From Vibrio agarilyticus (GTDB lineage: Bacteria; Pseudomonadota; Gammaproteobacteria; Enterobacterales; Vibrionaceae): 64,000 nucleotides of DNA. A program made the translations under genes and the position numbers. Under the pieces are notes generated by a model, which worked only from the letters and a program-made list of their open reading frames with translations, ran no database searches and was not told the DNA's origin. This document shows positions 9,279-18,985 of this stretch, one piece after another (position 1 is the first letter of the stretch; every line of letters starts with the position of its first letter). Location: the NCBI RefSeq assembly GCF_012641465.1, contig NZ_JABAIK010000017.1:22778-86777 (forward strand), written 5' to 3'.

Positions 9279-9298
9279 AATGATGAAGAGGATAACCA

Positions 9299-10894
9299 AT
9301 GGGCTTGTATATAAGACGAGCAGCAATGTATGCGTTTATTGTTGCGCTAGGGGGCTTTGTTTTTGGACTGGATGCTGCGGTGATATCTGGTACTGTACGC
9401 TATATAAGTGCAGAGTTTATGTTAACAGACCTGCAAGTGGGCACGGTGGTAAGTGCGCCGAGTTTAGGGGCGATTATCGCTCTGTGCTTTGCAGGTAAAG
9501 CTGCAGATAAATATGGGCGTAAAAATACCCTCGTTACGATAGCCTTGCTGTACGTTATTTCAGCAATTGGCTCTGCGCTTGCGACTAGCTATGAAATGTT
9601 AGTCGCTTTCCGTTTTATTGGCGGCCTGGCATTTAGTTCTCTCTCTTTAGCATCTATGTATATTGGCGAAATTGCTCCTAACCGTCTCAGAGGTAAACTT
9701 GTTACTGTCAATCAACTCAATATTGTGATTGGCTTATCTGCGGCATATTTTATAAACTTTTATCTTGTTGAGAAAGCGGACGCTTCCATATATCTACTCT
9801 CTAATGAGGGTATTTGGCGCGCTATGCTTGGTTCAGAAATTATTCCAGCTCTTATCTGGTTCGCATTAGTATGTATGATTCCTGAATCTCCTCGTTGGTT
9901 GATCAAAGTAGGTCATGATAATCAAGCAATACAAGTGTTGAATAAAATTAACAGTGAAGAAGATGCAGAAGCAGAGTTTACTGCGATTAAACAAAACTTA
10001 GTGCATGTTGCAGATATCTCTTTTAAACAGCAATTGATGCTTCTATTAAATACGAAATATCGACACGCGATGTTCGTGGGCATCACTATTGCGGTGATCC
10101 AAGGTGTTACCGGAATGAATGCGATTCTATTTTATGCACCGACAGTATTTGAGCAGGTAGGTTTTGGGGTCAATGCTGCATTTCAACAGGCACTTTATAT
10201 TGGGTTAACCAGTTTTGTGTTTACTGTTATGGCCGTGCTCTTTATAGACCGTCTGGGTCGACGACCATTGATGCTCATCGGTTTAACGCTTGCGGTTCTG
10301 AGTCATATGACTTGTTGGTATGGATTTTACAATGCCGAGTATCGCCTCGAGAGCCACCACGTTACACAGATGTCAGAATCATTTGACGCTGGGCCTCTGG
10401 TGTCTATTCAGGACAATACTTATCAATCAGACACCGAGTTCAAACTGGCCCTATCAGAGGTATTACATGCAGATATACTAAAGTGGCATCAGGCTGAAAT
10501 CATTGAAAAATCAATATCGATCAATCCAGCTCTGATTCTAATTGGTATTTTAGGGTTTATTGCCGCGTTTCATATTTCGATTGGGCCAATTATGTGGGTG
10601 TTGTTTTCAGAGATTTTCCCTAACTCTGTTCGTAGTGTAGCTATACCTGTCGCAGCGATGGTAACAAGTATAGCAAGTTACCTTATTCAACAATTTTTTC
10701 CTTGGCAGTTGGCGAACTTGGGCGCAGCTAACACATTTTTAGTGTATGGCGTATTCGCTGCCATTGGTTTGTTGGTCATGGCAATGAGCTTACCTGAGAC
10801 TAAAGGAAAAACCATTGAACATATTGAAATTCTTATGGGCAGTAACAAAAAAGAAGCAGAGAAGAAGAGCGTGATTACTTCTTCTCAAGCTTAG
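9299..10894 (+). CDS. MFS sugar porter (SP family, sugar:H+ symporter-like)
   Basis: This 531-residue inner-membrane transporter has about twelve predicted membrane spans. Sugar-porter signatures are clear: GFVFGLDAAVISG in TM1, DKYGRKNT between TM2 and TM3, PESPRWL before the central loop, DRLGRRPLM between TM8 and TM9, and PETKGKT at the C-terminus. It is longer than the usual 460-490 residues because of a polar insertion at about 350-400, between membrane segments. The ATG at 9299 follows AGGATAACC. It probably imports a monosaccharide such as galactose or anhydrogalactose from agar; the specificity cannot be read directly. Confidence 0.88.
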   Translation: MGLYIRRAAMYAFIVALGGFVFGLDAAVISGTVRYISAEFMLTDLQVGTVVSAPSLGAIIALCFAGKAADKYGRKNTLVTIALLYVISAIGSALATSYEMLVAFRFIGGLAFSSLSLASMYIGEIAPNRLRGKLVTVNQLNIVIGLSAAYFINFYLVEKADASIYLLSNEGIWRAMLGSEIIPALIWFALVCMIPESPRWLIKVGHDNQAIQVLNKINSEEDAEAEFTAIKQNLVHVADISFKQQLMLLLNTKYRHAMFVGITIAVIQGVTGMNAILFYAPTVFEQVGFGVNAAFQQALYIGLTSFVFTVMAVLFIDRLGRRPLMLIGLTLAVLSHMTCWYGFYNAEYRLESHHVTQMSESFDAGPLVSIQDNTYQSDTEFKLALSEVLHADILKWHQAEIIEKSISINPALILIGILGFIAAFHISIGPIMWVLFSEIFPNSVRSVAIPVAAMVTSIASYLIQQFFPWQLANLGAANTFLVYGVFAAIGLLVMAMSLPETKGKTIEHIEILMGSNKKEAEKKSVITSSQA

Positions 10895-10916
10895 TTAGAT
10901 CACTACTTAGAGTTGA

Positions 10917-10953
10917 GGAAAAGCGTTTGTTTATTATAAACCAACGCTTTTCC
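10917..10953 (+). terminator. Stem-loop terminator after the sugar porter
   Basis: GGAAAAGCGTT pairs with AACGCTTTTCC, with further pairing (GTTTA/TAAAC) in the loop. It lies 22 bp after the stop. Between here and the ALDH start at 11331 I see only the operator-like site at 11285. Confidence 0.7.
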
Positions 10954-11284
10954 TGCCATTTCTAAGCCACCGCCTAGGAGGAGTGCTTGTTCCTTAGGGC
11001 ATATAGTCCAAGGAATGTCCATATTAGAAGTAAAACACTTATTCACCACAACTAAGCGCAAATTAAAAACTTGGGTGGTTGTAGAAGTTCATCACATGTA
11101 CAGCGATGTGGAGTTATATTGAAATCAATCGTGTTTATCTTATAACACTTGTCAGCTGGGATGATCAGGTTGATGAATTTTATGACATTTATCTTGTGGA
11201 AGGCTCGTGAACCTAACTATCTTAGAGGAAGAATTGATAAAACTTGAGGTCTATCACTGTAAATTGGTATTATAATTGATAGAT

Positions 11285-11298
11285 TTCGGTAAACCAAT
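11285..11298. promoter_or_regulatory. Operator-like repeat TTCGG-TAAA-CCAAT before AHG dehydrogenase-like gene
   Basis: The right arm is perfect and the left arm has one change (C for T). It ends 32 bp before the chosen start codon. Confidence 0.5.
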
Positions 11299-11330
11299 TT
11301 TATTCTCGGATAGTTAGTGTGGAAAACAAC

Positions 11331-12773
11331 ATGAAACGTTACCAAATGTATGTAAACGGTGAATGGATTAATGCAACAAGTGGTAAGATTGATCGGGTGA
11401 TTAATCCATCTAATGAAGAAATCGTTGCTGAAATTCAAGACGGTGATGCAAGTGATGCTGATTATGTATTAAGTGTTGCCAAGAAAGCTCAAAGTGAGTG
11501 GAAGAGAGTGCCAGCAAGGCAGCGCGCTGAACTATTACGTAAATTTGCTCAGGAAATTCGTGACAATAAAGAGTTCTTGGCTGAGCTATTAGTAAAAGAG
11601 CAAGGTAAGCTTTTAAAAGTGGCGCGTGGCGAAGTTGATGTGACAGCTTCATTTATCGAATATGCTTGTGATTGGGCTCGTCAAATGGATGGAGATATAG
11701 TTCAGTCTGACAATGAAGACGAGCATATCTGGATTCAAAAAATTCCTCGCGGCGTAGTGGTAGCGATCACTGCATGGAATTTTCCGCTTGCACTTGCAGG
11801 TCGTAAAATTGGCCCAGCTCTAGTTGCTGGTAATACTATTGTCGTTAAACCGACATCGGAGACCCCGTTAGCTACGTTAGAGCTAGGTTATCTAGCGGAA
11901 AAGGTCGGCATCCCTGCCGGCGTACTAAATATTGTTACTGGTGGTGGCGCTTCACTTGGTGGTGCGCTAACTGGTCACCCGTATACTAATATGGTTACAA
12001 TGACAGGATCTACTCCTGTAGGTCAGCAGATTATTAAATCTTGTGCTAATAATATGGCACACGTTCAGCTTGAATTGGGTGGCAAAGCGCCATTTATCGT
12101 GATGGAAGATGCTGACCTTGAGCAAGCTGCGGCTGCCGCACTGCATTCGCGCTTTGACAACTGTGGTCAAGTCTGTACCTGTAATGAACGTATGTACGTG
12201 CACTCATCTGTCTATGATGAGTTTATGGCGATCTTTATGGAGAAGGTTAAAGCACTTAAAGTGGGCAATCCAATGAATCAAGATTCAGATATGGGCCCTA
12301 AAGTCAACAAGCGTGAGCTTGAACATATGGTTGAGTTGGTTTCTAAAGCGAAAGAAGAGGGCGCGACCGTTCTTTGTGGTGGCGAGCGCATTACTGGTGG
12401 CGAGTTCGAGAAAGGCTATTGGTTTCAACCAACGGTTCTTGGCAATATCACTCAAGACATGACCATTGTACATGAAGAAGCGTTTGGCCCGATTCTACCA
12501 GTAATCAAATTTGAAACGTTTGAGGAAGTTATTGATTACGCAAATGACAGTGAATACGGTCTTGCGACAATGATTTGTACTCAAAATATGAAGTACATCC
12601 ACCGCTTAACTCACGAGCTAGAGTGTGGTGAAATCTACGTTAACCGAGGTCACGGTGAACAACACCAAGGGTTTCATAACGGTTATAAACTGAGTGGAAC
12701 TGGCGGTGAAGATGGTAAGTATGGTTTTGAGCAGTACCTAGAGAAGAAGACGTTTTATGTCAACTTTGGCTAA
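11331..12773 (+). CDS. NAD(P)-dependent aldehyde dehydrogenase, 3,6-anhydro-L-galactose dehydrogenase-like
   Basis: ALDH-superfamily enzyme of 480 residues. The catalytic cysteine is at about C282 (GQVC), the ELGGKAP motif carries the general-base Glu, and the cofactor-site sequence ITAWNFPLALAGRKIGP is present. It is of the AldA/lactaldehyde dehydrogenase type. In agarolytic Vibrio such an enzyme oxidises 3,6-anhydro-L-galactose to anhydrogalactonate, the substrate of the cycloisomerase encoded at 1965-3053. The ATG at 11331 is preferred to a GTG at 11319 because conserved similarity begins at KRYQMYVNG and GGAAAA lies upstream. An operator-like site precedes it and a terminator follows. It is a paralogue of the 20928 ALDH. 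Confidence 0.83.
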   Translation: MKRYQMYVNGEWINATSGKIDRVINPSNEEIVAEIQDGDASDADYVLSVAKKAQSEWKRVPARQRAELLRKFAQEIRDNKEFLAELLVKEQGKLLKVARGEVDVTASFIEYACDWARQMDGDIVQSDNEDEHIWIQKIPRGVVVAITAWNFPLALAGRKIGPALVAGNTIVVKPTSETPLATLELGYLAEKVGIPAGVLNIVTGGGASLGGALTGHPYTNMVTMTGSTPVGQQIIKSCANNMAHVQLELGGKAPFIVMEDADLEQAAAAALHSRFDNCGQVCTCNERMYVHSSVYDEFMAIFMEKVKALKVGNPMNQDSDMGPKVNKRELEHMVELVSKAKEEGATVLCGGERITGGEFEKGYWFQPTVLGNITQDMTIVHEEAFGPILPVIKFETFEEVIDYANDSEYGLATMICTQNMKYIHRLTHELECGEIYVNRGHGEQHQGFHNGYKLSGTGGEDGKYGFEQYLEKKTFYVNFG

Positions 12774-12799
12774 TTGAGTGATTAGGTAAACTACTAATA

Positions 12800-12825
12800 A
12801 ACCGAAGGTGCAGTCCTTCGGTTTT
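12800..12825 (+). terminator. Rho-independent terminator after the AHG dehydrogenase-like gene
   Basis: AACCGAAGG pairs with CCTTCGGTT across a 6-nt loop and is followed by T residues. Confidence 0.8.
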
Positions 12826-13044
12826 GTTATTTGGGTATATAACCACTTTTTATCGTCCACTTGTGATTTGTAATTAGATCGCTTGCAATCAATGCATTTA
12901 GAGCGCTTAATATGGTGGATGGGTTGTATTAGATCACCTTTGTCACAATATGAGTTTGAGCGCATATTGATGGGTCGTTGGAACAGAGCTTTGTTTGGTT
13001 ATGTTTATACTGATCTTTTACCGGAAAATATTATTGAGAAGACA

Positions 13045-13818
13045 ATGGAACCAAAAAACAAAACTAATAAATATGCTGTTCCTGCTTTAGATAAAGGCTT
13101 GGATATTATGGAGTACTTGACCTCGCAAGACTCTCCTCGTTCTCAAGCTGAGATCGCCACTGCACTTAACCGTAGTGCCAATGAAATCTACCGAGTTCTA
13201 GTTGGACTGGAGGCAAGAGGCTACTTGCATCGCGATGAAGTCTCTGGCAAATACCGAATGTCCCTCAAAATCTATAATCTATCGAGAAGAATTACACCCG
13301 TAGACAAAATTCGGCAATGTGCAATACCGCATATGGAAGACTTGGCATTTACCACGGGTAACTCCTGTTATTTAACCATGCTGTATCAAAGCCAGACTAT
13401 GGTGATTGTCCATGCAGCAAGTCACGAACCGGTATCACTAAACATTGCAGAGGGGACCTTGCTCTCTACTCGCTCTACCTGTCCGGGTAAGATTCTTTTA
13501 GCCAACAGTAACAAAGAGGTTACTGATATGATTTTGGAGCGCGATCCTGAGTTTGCGAAAATGTCGCAAGTTAAACGAGATAGTCTATTTGAGGAGTTGC
13601 TGATGATTCGTGATCAGGGCTACTTGGTAGCCGCTAGCCCATTTGTTGTTGGCGTAGAGGATTATTCAACCCTAGTTGGGCATCCTGAGGGCTTAGTGAT
13701 TGCTTCGTTGTCTATGTCAACTATGCCGTCTGCTCTCAATGTTCAAAAAGATACTGATGAACTGATTGCTAAACTGCGTGAAACAGCGGTCAGGATTAGC
13801 GAGCAGTTAGGTTGTTAA
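13045..13818 (+). CDS. IclR-family transcriptional regulator
   Basis: The winged HTH (about residues 10-75; ALDKGLDIMEYL, SQAEIATALNRSANEIYRVL) is followed by the IclR effector domain (about 85-255, with STCPGKILLA). The ATG at 13045 follows GAGAAG and gives the usual 257-residue length; the open frame extends 54 codons upstream without family similarity. IclR proteins sense small organic acids or sugars and often control neighbouring catabolic genes. It converges on the GH2 gene and lies two transcription units from the CoA-transferase operon, so it is the best local candidate to bind the TTCATATATGAA palindromes (inference). Confidence 0.85.
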   Translation: MEPKNKTNKYAVPALDKGLDIMEYLTSQDSPRSQAEIATALNRSANEIYRVLVGLEARGYLHRDEVSGKYRMSLKIYNLSRRITPVDKIRQCAIPHMEDLAFTTGNSCYLTMLYQSQTMVIVHAASHEPVSLNIAEGTLLSTRSTCPGKILLANSNKEVTDMILERDPEFAKMSQVKRDSLFEELLMIRDQGYLVAASPFVVGVEDYSTLVGHPEGLVIASLSMSTMPSALNVQKDTDELIAKLRETAVRISEQLGC

Positions 13819-13870
13819 CGGTTTCAACAATAAAGGCTTAGCTTTCAAGTTAAAACAGAAAATAGAAACA

Positions 13871-13895
13871 AAAAAGAGGCGAAATGCCTCTTTTT
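13871..13895. terminator. Bidirectional terminator between IclR and GH2 genes
   Basis: AAAAAGAGGC pairs with GCCTCTTTTT across a GAAAT loop. It has A-runs and T-runs on both sides and lies between convergent genes. Confidence 0.85.
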
Positions 13896-14035
13896 ATAGT
13901 GCTAACAAAGGTCATTAACTCATCCAATACAAGATAGCTGCAAGCACGTCCTTGTGCGCTTGACTCGCACCATCCTTGGCACAAACACCATTGCTTATGG
14001 CTAGGTTAATGCCTTGACTTCAATTAGCTTACAGC

Positions 14036-16402
14036 TTATTCGTTGTCCCACATTTCTGGCCAGTAGCGGTAGATGCAGTGACCGTGACGTTCCAGACGCT
14101 CTTGAGCTTGGGCTAAATAAGCTAAGCTTTGCTGCTTCGCTTGCTCTTGATTACCAATCAGCAGGACGTAATGGTTGTTGGCGACTTCTTTGCCACTTCT
14201 ATCTTTGAGGCTCAGGGCAATCTCGAACTCACCTTGAGCACCAGAAGGCACTTGCCAATCTATCGTAGCCAATTGAGTCGCTGAGTCCACCTTAACACTC
14301 TGGGTTATGCTGCCGTTGCACTCGGTTGCTTGACCTTGATAGAGCACCTGCCATTCAAGTGTCAAATCCTCAAGCAGATATTGATAGTCATTAACTAGCC
14401 ATAAGTTTGCATGGAAATTGGAACCCGCATCCCAACGCCGCTTACTAAATTCAAGACTAGGCAGAAGTGGCTGATAAGTCCGTTTTAAATAGTCAAAGCT
14501 GATTTTCTTCTCACCATAAAAATCGACCACACCCCATTTGATATCAGGCACATGGGTAATAAAGTGGCACAGAGCAACGCCGCTCATTTTAGGTTTGCGA
14601 CGGCGGTAGGTTTCGAGAGCAAACTGAATCACTGTTCCTTGAGCTATCTGAGTTGCTTCGACAAACTCCTCTAATGAGCCCATTTTATAGTCATTAAAGA
14701 CTTCAAAGTTTAGGTTCTTGAGAATATCAATATCTGCCCAGTGATAAGCCCAGCTTGGTCCCATTGGCCACATTTCATCTTGAGGAATAAATTTCTTCAA
14801 ACTCTCAATTGATGGTGCAGACGCTGCGGTTAGCTCAGGAATAATGCAGCAATCTAAAGCAGGGTAGTACTCTTCCATAAACTCGGCGCCACCTTGATAG
14901 TAGTGCTCGTTTGCATGGATAGATTCATGTGCTTTAAAGCCCATATTTTGCGCAGACTCTGAACTTAATGGTGAGGCAAGGCCATATGGCACATCGGTAT
15001 ATTGAGCCACAGATTCGCCGATCACTTCCATTAGGCGTTTGTTACCACTCTCTTCGTGAGCGCCGGAGAAGAAGACTTCTTCGCCCCCCATCCAGAATAT
15101 ATTGGATGGATGATTGCGACGTTGCTTGACGGTTTCAACACACTCATGCAATACACCGTTAATGAAAGCCTCATCTTCAGGGTAGGCTTGGGTTGCCAAT
15201 GTAAAGTTAGTCCAAACGGTAATACCTAACTCGTCACATAGACGGTAAAAGTCAGGGATCTCTGGCGGGTGCCAACCGAAGATACGCAGGTTGTTAATGT
15301 TAGCCTCACGGACCATTTGAATACGTTTTTCATATTTCGATAGGCTGTTTTGACCATAAAGGAATGACGGCTGTCCTCCCCAACAAGCAGAGCGAAGGAA
15401 GTGGCGTTTACCATTAATAAAGAAGGTCCAAGGATACTCGGCTTCATCGCGTGTGTAGCCTGGGTTGTAGTCCATGGTCACTTCACGAAGGCCGATGGTC
15501 TCTTTGGTCGCATCGAGCTCTTGACCGTCTTGGTTAACGATGACATTAAGATCATACAGATTTTGGTCACCCATATCCCATGGCCACCAAAGCTTGGCGT
15601 CAGGCACATCGATTTCGGCATCTAGTGTTGTCTCACCCGGTTGAACAGTGAGTTTGGCTTCTGCAACGTATTCACCCGTCTCACAGTTTTTTCCGTGTAA
15701 CTGAGAAACTACAGTCACTTGCTGCGCAGTATCGGTGTGGTTGATGAGCGTGTACTGAGCTTTTACCGTCGCGCTTGTTTGCGCTGTGACTTTAACGTCA
15801 GTGCGGATATCTTTAACACTAACGATGTCGGTTGCTTCGACCCGTACAGGTCTCCAGATACCAAAAGGAACAAGACCTGAAAAATAGTCGCCAGAAAAGT
15901 TGACCTTTTTACCGCCACAATTGCGGTAGTTTTTAGGTGGTGGATCAAGCTTGACCATCAGCATATTAGAGCCATCACGCCAGTCAGCAAAGCTTGCTGC
16001 TTCGGTAATATCGAACTCAAACTCAGAGAACATGCCTTCATGACGACCCAGATATTGACCGTTAAGCCAAACCTCACAGCTATAGTCAACCCCTTCAAAT
16101 ACTAAACGGATCTTCTTGCCTTGCATCTCGTTTGGTAGGGCAAAGCGACGGCTATACCACCACTCATATTCAGCAGCCCATTTGGCTCTATGCATATTGC
16201 GACCGAAATAGGGATCGTCGATCTCATTGGCACGATAGAGATCGCTATACACATCCCCCGGTACTTTAGCGAAGTTCCAGCTAAAGTGTGTGCCTTGATA
16301 TTCAGCAGGCAACAAATGCAGCCCCTCTTTGACGCCTTGACCTGGGCGCATGCGCTCCATCTGCCAACGCTCACCACTTAAATCTAAATTAATGCGTGTC
16401 AT
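14036..16402 (-). CDS. GH2-family glycoside hydrolase, agarolytic beta-galactosidase-like, cytoplasmic
   Basis: Length 788 residues, with no signal peptide. The jelly-roll sugar-binding domain (about 1-190; includes WWYSRRFALP and VDYSCEVWLNGQYLGRHEGMF), the immunoglobulin-like middle domain (about 195-310) and the TIM barrel (about 315-640) follow GH2 order. The acid/base Glu probably lies in WMGGEEVFF and the nucleophile in IIPELTAAS. GH2 beta-galactosidases of agarolytic vibrios remove galactose from the non-reducing end of agaro-oligosaccharides; that is the likely role, although beta-mannosidase-like enzymes share this architecture. GGAGGA precedes the ATG. It diverges from the 16695 operon across a region with two TTCATATATGA palindromes. 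Confidence 0.8.
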   Translation of the reverse strand: MTRINLDLSGERWQMERMRPGQGVKEGLHLLPAEYQGTHFSWNFAKVPGDVYSDLYRANEIDDPYFGRNMHRAKWAAEYEWWYSRRFALPNEMQGKKIRLVFEGVDYSCEVWLNGQYLGRHEGMFSEFEFDITEAASFADWRDGSNMLMVKLDPPPKNYRNCGGKKVNFSGDYFSGLVPFGIWRPVRVEATDIVSVKDIRTDVKVTAQTSATVKAQYTLINHTDTAQQVTVVSQLHGKNCETGEYVAEAKLTVQPGETTLDAEIDVPDAKLWWPWDMGDQNLYDLNVIVNQDGQELDATKETIGLREVTMDYNPGYTRDEAEYPWTFFINGKRHFLRSACWGGQPSFLYGQNSLSKYEKRIQMVREANINNLRIFGWHPPEIPDFYRLCDELGITVWTNFTLATQAYPEDEAFINGVLHECVETVKQRRNHPSNIFWMGGEEVFFSGAHEESGNKRLMEVIGESVAQYTDVPYGLASPLSSESAQNMGFKAHESIHANEHYYQGGAEFMEEYYPALDCCIIPELTAASAPSIESLKKFIPQDEMWPMGPSWAYHWADIDILKNLNFEVFNDYKMGSLEEFVEATQIAQGTVIQFALETYRRRKPKMSGVALCHFITHVPDIKWGVVDFYGEKKISFDYLKRTYQPLLPSLEFSKRRWDAGSNFHANLWLVNDYQYLLEDLTLEWQVLYQGQATECNGSITQSVKVDSATQLATIDWQVPSGAQGEFEIALSLKDRSGKEVANNHYVLLIGNQEQAKQQSLAYLAQAQERLERHGHCIYRYWPEMWDNE

Positions 16403-16432
16403 ATATCCTCCGAATCAGATGTGAATATAATA

Positions 16433-16444
16433 TTCATATATGAA
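16433..16444. promoter_or_regulatory. Perfect palindrome TTCATATATGAA upstream of the GH2 gene
   Basis: The 12-bp perfect palindrome begins 31 bp upstream of the GH2 start codon. A near-identical copy is at 16673-16684 at the other end of the same 292-bp divergent region. It is unrelated to the TTGG-N4-CCAA motif, so a different regulator is expected. Confidence 0.55.
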
Positions 16445-16672
16445 GCGTTTATTCAAATAAAAATTAAATTTGTTGTTTGGGAGTTGATGCAGATCGCAAA
16501 CTGATGTCACTGTGTGATATAGCTCAAACAAACAGCCTTTTTCATGCTATTACAATAAAAATAGGCTACCAGTCTGTACGAATTGTAAGCGTCACAGTTT
16601 TTGTATTCGATATTAAAATAGACTTGACCTTATTAATAAATCCGTGCTTATAGTTTATATATAAATTAAATA

Positions 16673-16684
16673 TTCATATATGAG
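16673..16684. promoter_or_regulatory. TTCATATATGAG palindrome overlapping the ribosome site of the 16695 operon
   Basis: It differs from the 16433 palindrome by the last base only and shares flanking bases (AATATTCATATATGA in both). The GAGGT of the Shine-Dalgarno begins inside it, so a bound protein would sit over the start of the message leader. Confidence 0.55.
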
Positions 16685-16694
16685 GTAGATTTAC

Positions 16695-17843
16695 GTGATT
16701 ACACTTAAAGGCATTACTTGGAACCACACTCGCGGTTTTACCCCCTTAGTTGCGACGGCTCAGCGTTTTGAAGAGTTAAATCCTGACGTTCGAATTGTTT
16801 GGGAAAAACGTTCACTACAAGCGTTTGCTGATGAGCCGATTGATCAATTAGCTGAGCGCTATGATTTATTGGTTATCGATCACCCTTGGGCTGGCTTTGC
16901 TGCTAAGACTGGCGTAATTGAAGCACTAGATAATATTCTGCCTGCCGAATTCTTAAACGACCAAGCCAACCACTCTGTGGGTCACTCGCATGTCAGTTAT
17001 GGGTACAACGGTCAGCAGTGGGCATTAGCCATGGATGCGGCAACGCCGGTAGCCTCAGCCCGTATGGACATTCTGGAGAGTTTGGGTAAAGCCATGCCAC
17101 AAACCTGGAGTGACTTAATGGAGTTGGCTCGCAAAGGAACGGTTGCGGTGCCTTCTATTCCTCAAGATACCTTAATGAACTTCTACATGTTGTGTTGCAC
17201 ATTAGGTGAAGCGCCATGTATCAATGACCAATACGTTGTTAGTGAAGAGATTGGTGTCAAAAGCTTACAGATGCTGAGAGAGCTGTCTATTCATCTAGAT
17301 AAGCGCTGTTTTGATTGGAACCCGATCCAAGTTTATGAGGCAATGACGCAAAGTGACAACTTTGCTTACTGTCCATTTGCTTACGGTTATGCCAACTATG
17401 CCAAACCCAATTATGCTCGTAAGTTACTCAAATTTGCAGATACGGTTGATCTAGACGGTAACGGCCGCTTGATTACCACTCTTGGCGGCACTGGCTTTGC
17501 CGTATCTGCATCTTCTAAACATAAAGCGATCGCTGCTCAGTATGCACAATTTGTCGCCAACCCACAGATGCAAGCCAATTTCTTTATTGAGTTTGGTGGT
17601 CAACCGGGTCACAAGGAAGCTTGGTTGAGCGAGTTTGCTAACGCAACATCAGACAACTATTTCATCGATACCATGCCAACACTTGAGCGAGCTTTCCTGC
17701 GTCCTCGATATCACGGACATATGTATTTCCAAGACCATGCAGGAGCGCCAATTCGAGACTATTTGATGAATGGTGGTGATGCAAAAGCGGTATTAAATCA
17801 CCTCAATGACCTTTACGTCACTTCTAAAGGAATCACCCTATGA
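16695..17843 (+). CDS. Solute-binding-protein (family 1) homologue without signal peptide, probably cytoplasmic
   Basis: The 382 residues resemble carbohydrate ABC-transporter binding proteins (ITWNHTRGFTPLVATAQRFEELNPDV at the start, ITTLGGTGFAVSASSKHKAIAAQYAQF near 265, family-like C-terminus). It begins directly in the mature fold: the start is GTG at 16695 after GAGGT, and an in-frame TAG at 16686-16688 excludes a longer N-terminus with a signal peptide. No ABC permease or ATPase gene lies in the window. Its stop overlaps the next start (ATGA), so it is translationally coupled to the CoA-transferases. It may bind a substrate or effector in the cytoplasm rather than serve transport; this is inference and the function is unknown. 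Confidence 0.75.
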   Translation: MITLKGITWNHTRGFTPLVATAQRFEELNPDVRIVWEKRSLQAFADEPIDQLAERYDLLVIDHPWAGFAAKTGVIEALDNILPAEFLNDQANHSVGHSHVSYGYNGQQWALAMDAATPVASARMDILESLGKAMPQTWSDLMELARKGTVAVPSIPQDTLMNFYMLCCTLGEAPCINDQYVVSEEIGVKSLQMLRELSIHLDKRCFDWNPIQVYEAMTQSDNFAYCPFAYGYANYAKPNYARKLLKFADTVDLDGNGRLITTLGGTGFAVSASSKHKAIAAQYAQFVANPQMQANFFIEFGGQPGHKEAWLSEFANATSDNYFIDTMPTLERAFLRPRYHGHMYFQDHAGAPIRDYLMNGGDAKAVLNHLNDLYVTSKGITL

Positions 17844-18985
17844 AGCGGCCTCTAGAGGGGATAACGGTGTTGGAGTTTAGCCAATATATGGCCGGCCCTT
17901 ATGCTGGGCTGCGCCTTGCCGATCTGGGGGCAACCGTTATTAAGATTGAGCGTCCCAAGTATGGTGATGCCTGTCGTCAACTTGCGACTAAAGGGATGTG
18001 GGCTGACGGAGATAGTGTGCTATTTCACACCGTTAACCGCAATAAATCTTCATTTGTCGCCGATCTGAAAAATTCTGACGATATTGAGCTAGTGAAAAAG
18101 CTCATTAGTAAAGTCGACGTTATCACCCATAACTTCCGTCCTGGAATTATGCAGCGATTGGGATTGGATTATGAGGCGGTAAAACAGATTAACCCGCAGC
18201 TCATCTACGCAGAGGTCAGTGGTTATGGGGAAGAGGGGCCTTGGAGAGATAAGCCAGGCCAAGATTTACTCGCTCAATCCATGTCAGGTTTGACTTGGCT
18301 CAGCGGCAACAGCGAGCACCCTCCAATTCCCTTTGGCGCAGCGGTAGCCGACATGTTATGTGGCACCCATCTGGCGCAAGGTATTCTCGCCGCTTTAGTG
18401 CGCAAACGCCGACAGGGTATTGGAGCTAAGGTAGCCGTCAGTTTAATGGAATCTGTGGTCGATTTTCAGTTTGAAGGATTGACCGCTTACCTTAATAACC
18501 CAGAGTTCGAGCCTGTACGCAGTCAACAAAATGGTGCGCATGCTTATTTGGGTGCGCCTTATGGAATCTACCCAACACAGGATGGCTACATCGCACTTGC
18601 GATGGGCAAGATGTCAGTGCTTCATCAAGGTTTAGGAGATCAACGCTTAGCTAAGTGGCTAGATGGCGACAGATACTTCACCCATAGAGATGAGGTGAAA
18701 GCCGATGTAGCGGACATATTGAAACAGCGCAGCACCGCATACTGGATAGAACGTTTAGAGCTTGTGGGTTACTGGTGCTCTGAAGTTAATGACTATCAAA
18801 AACTGGTCGCCAGTGATGGCTACTTAAGTTTGGATATGGAACAAGTGGTTGCTCGCAATGAGCAGACTCATATCCGTACCACTCGCTGCCCGATCCGCTT
18901 CAATGGCCACACGCTTAAATCACAAAAAGCCGCACCTCGACTTGGGGCGGATACTGATGCCATTTCTTTGGAGTTTCAATTATGA
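17840..18985 (+). CDS. CaiB/BaiF family CoA-transferase (first copy)
   Basis: A class III CoA-transferase of 381 residues. Family marks are GITVLEFSQYMAGPYAG at the N-terminus, RPGIMQRLGLDYE near 100, and the catalytic Asp at about D142 in KPGQDLL. These enzymes move CoA between carboxylic acids without needing ATP, often working as dimers of interlocked subunits. It overlaps its neighbours by ATGA at both ends, implying balanced co-translation with the following homologue and perhaps a heteromeric enzyme. Acid substrate and CoA donor are unknown; the operon ALDH and the GH2 and GH50 neighbours suggest a sugar-derived acid. Confidence 0.85.
   Translation: MKRPLEGITVLEFSQYMAGPYAGLRLADLGATVIKIERPKYGDACRQLATKGMWADGDSVLFHTVNRNKSSFVADLKNSDDIELVKKLISKVDVITHNFRPGIMQRLGLDYEAVKQINPQLIYAEVSGYGEEGPWRDKPGQDLLAQSMSGLTWLSGNSEHPPIPFGAAVADMLCGTHLAQGILAALVRKRRQGIGAKVAVSLMESVVDFQFEGLTAYLNNPEFEPVRSQQNGAHAYLGAPYGIYPTQDGYIALAMGKMSVLHQGLGDQRLAKWLDGDRYFTHRDEVKADVADILKQRSTAYWIERLELVGYWCSEVNDYQKLVASDGYLSLDMEQVVARNEQTHIRTTRCPIRFNGHTLKSQKAAPRLGADTDAISLEFQL

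Noticed and set aside
12883-13044. Upstream extension of the IclR gene (54 codons)
   Set aside because: The extra residues do not resemble IclR proteins, and the ATG at 13045 has a good ribosome site.
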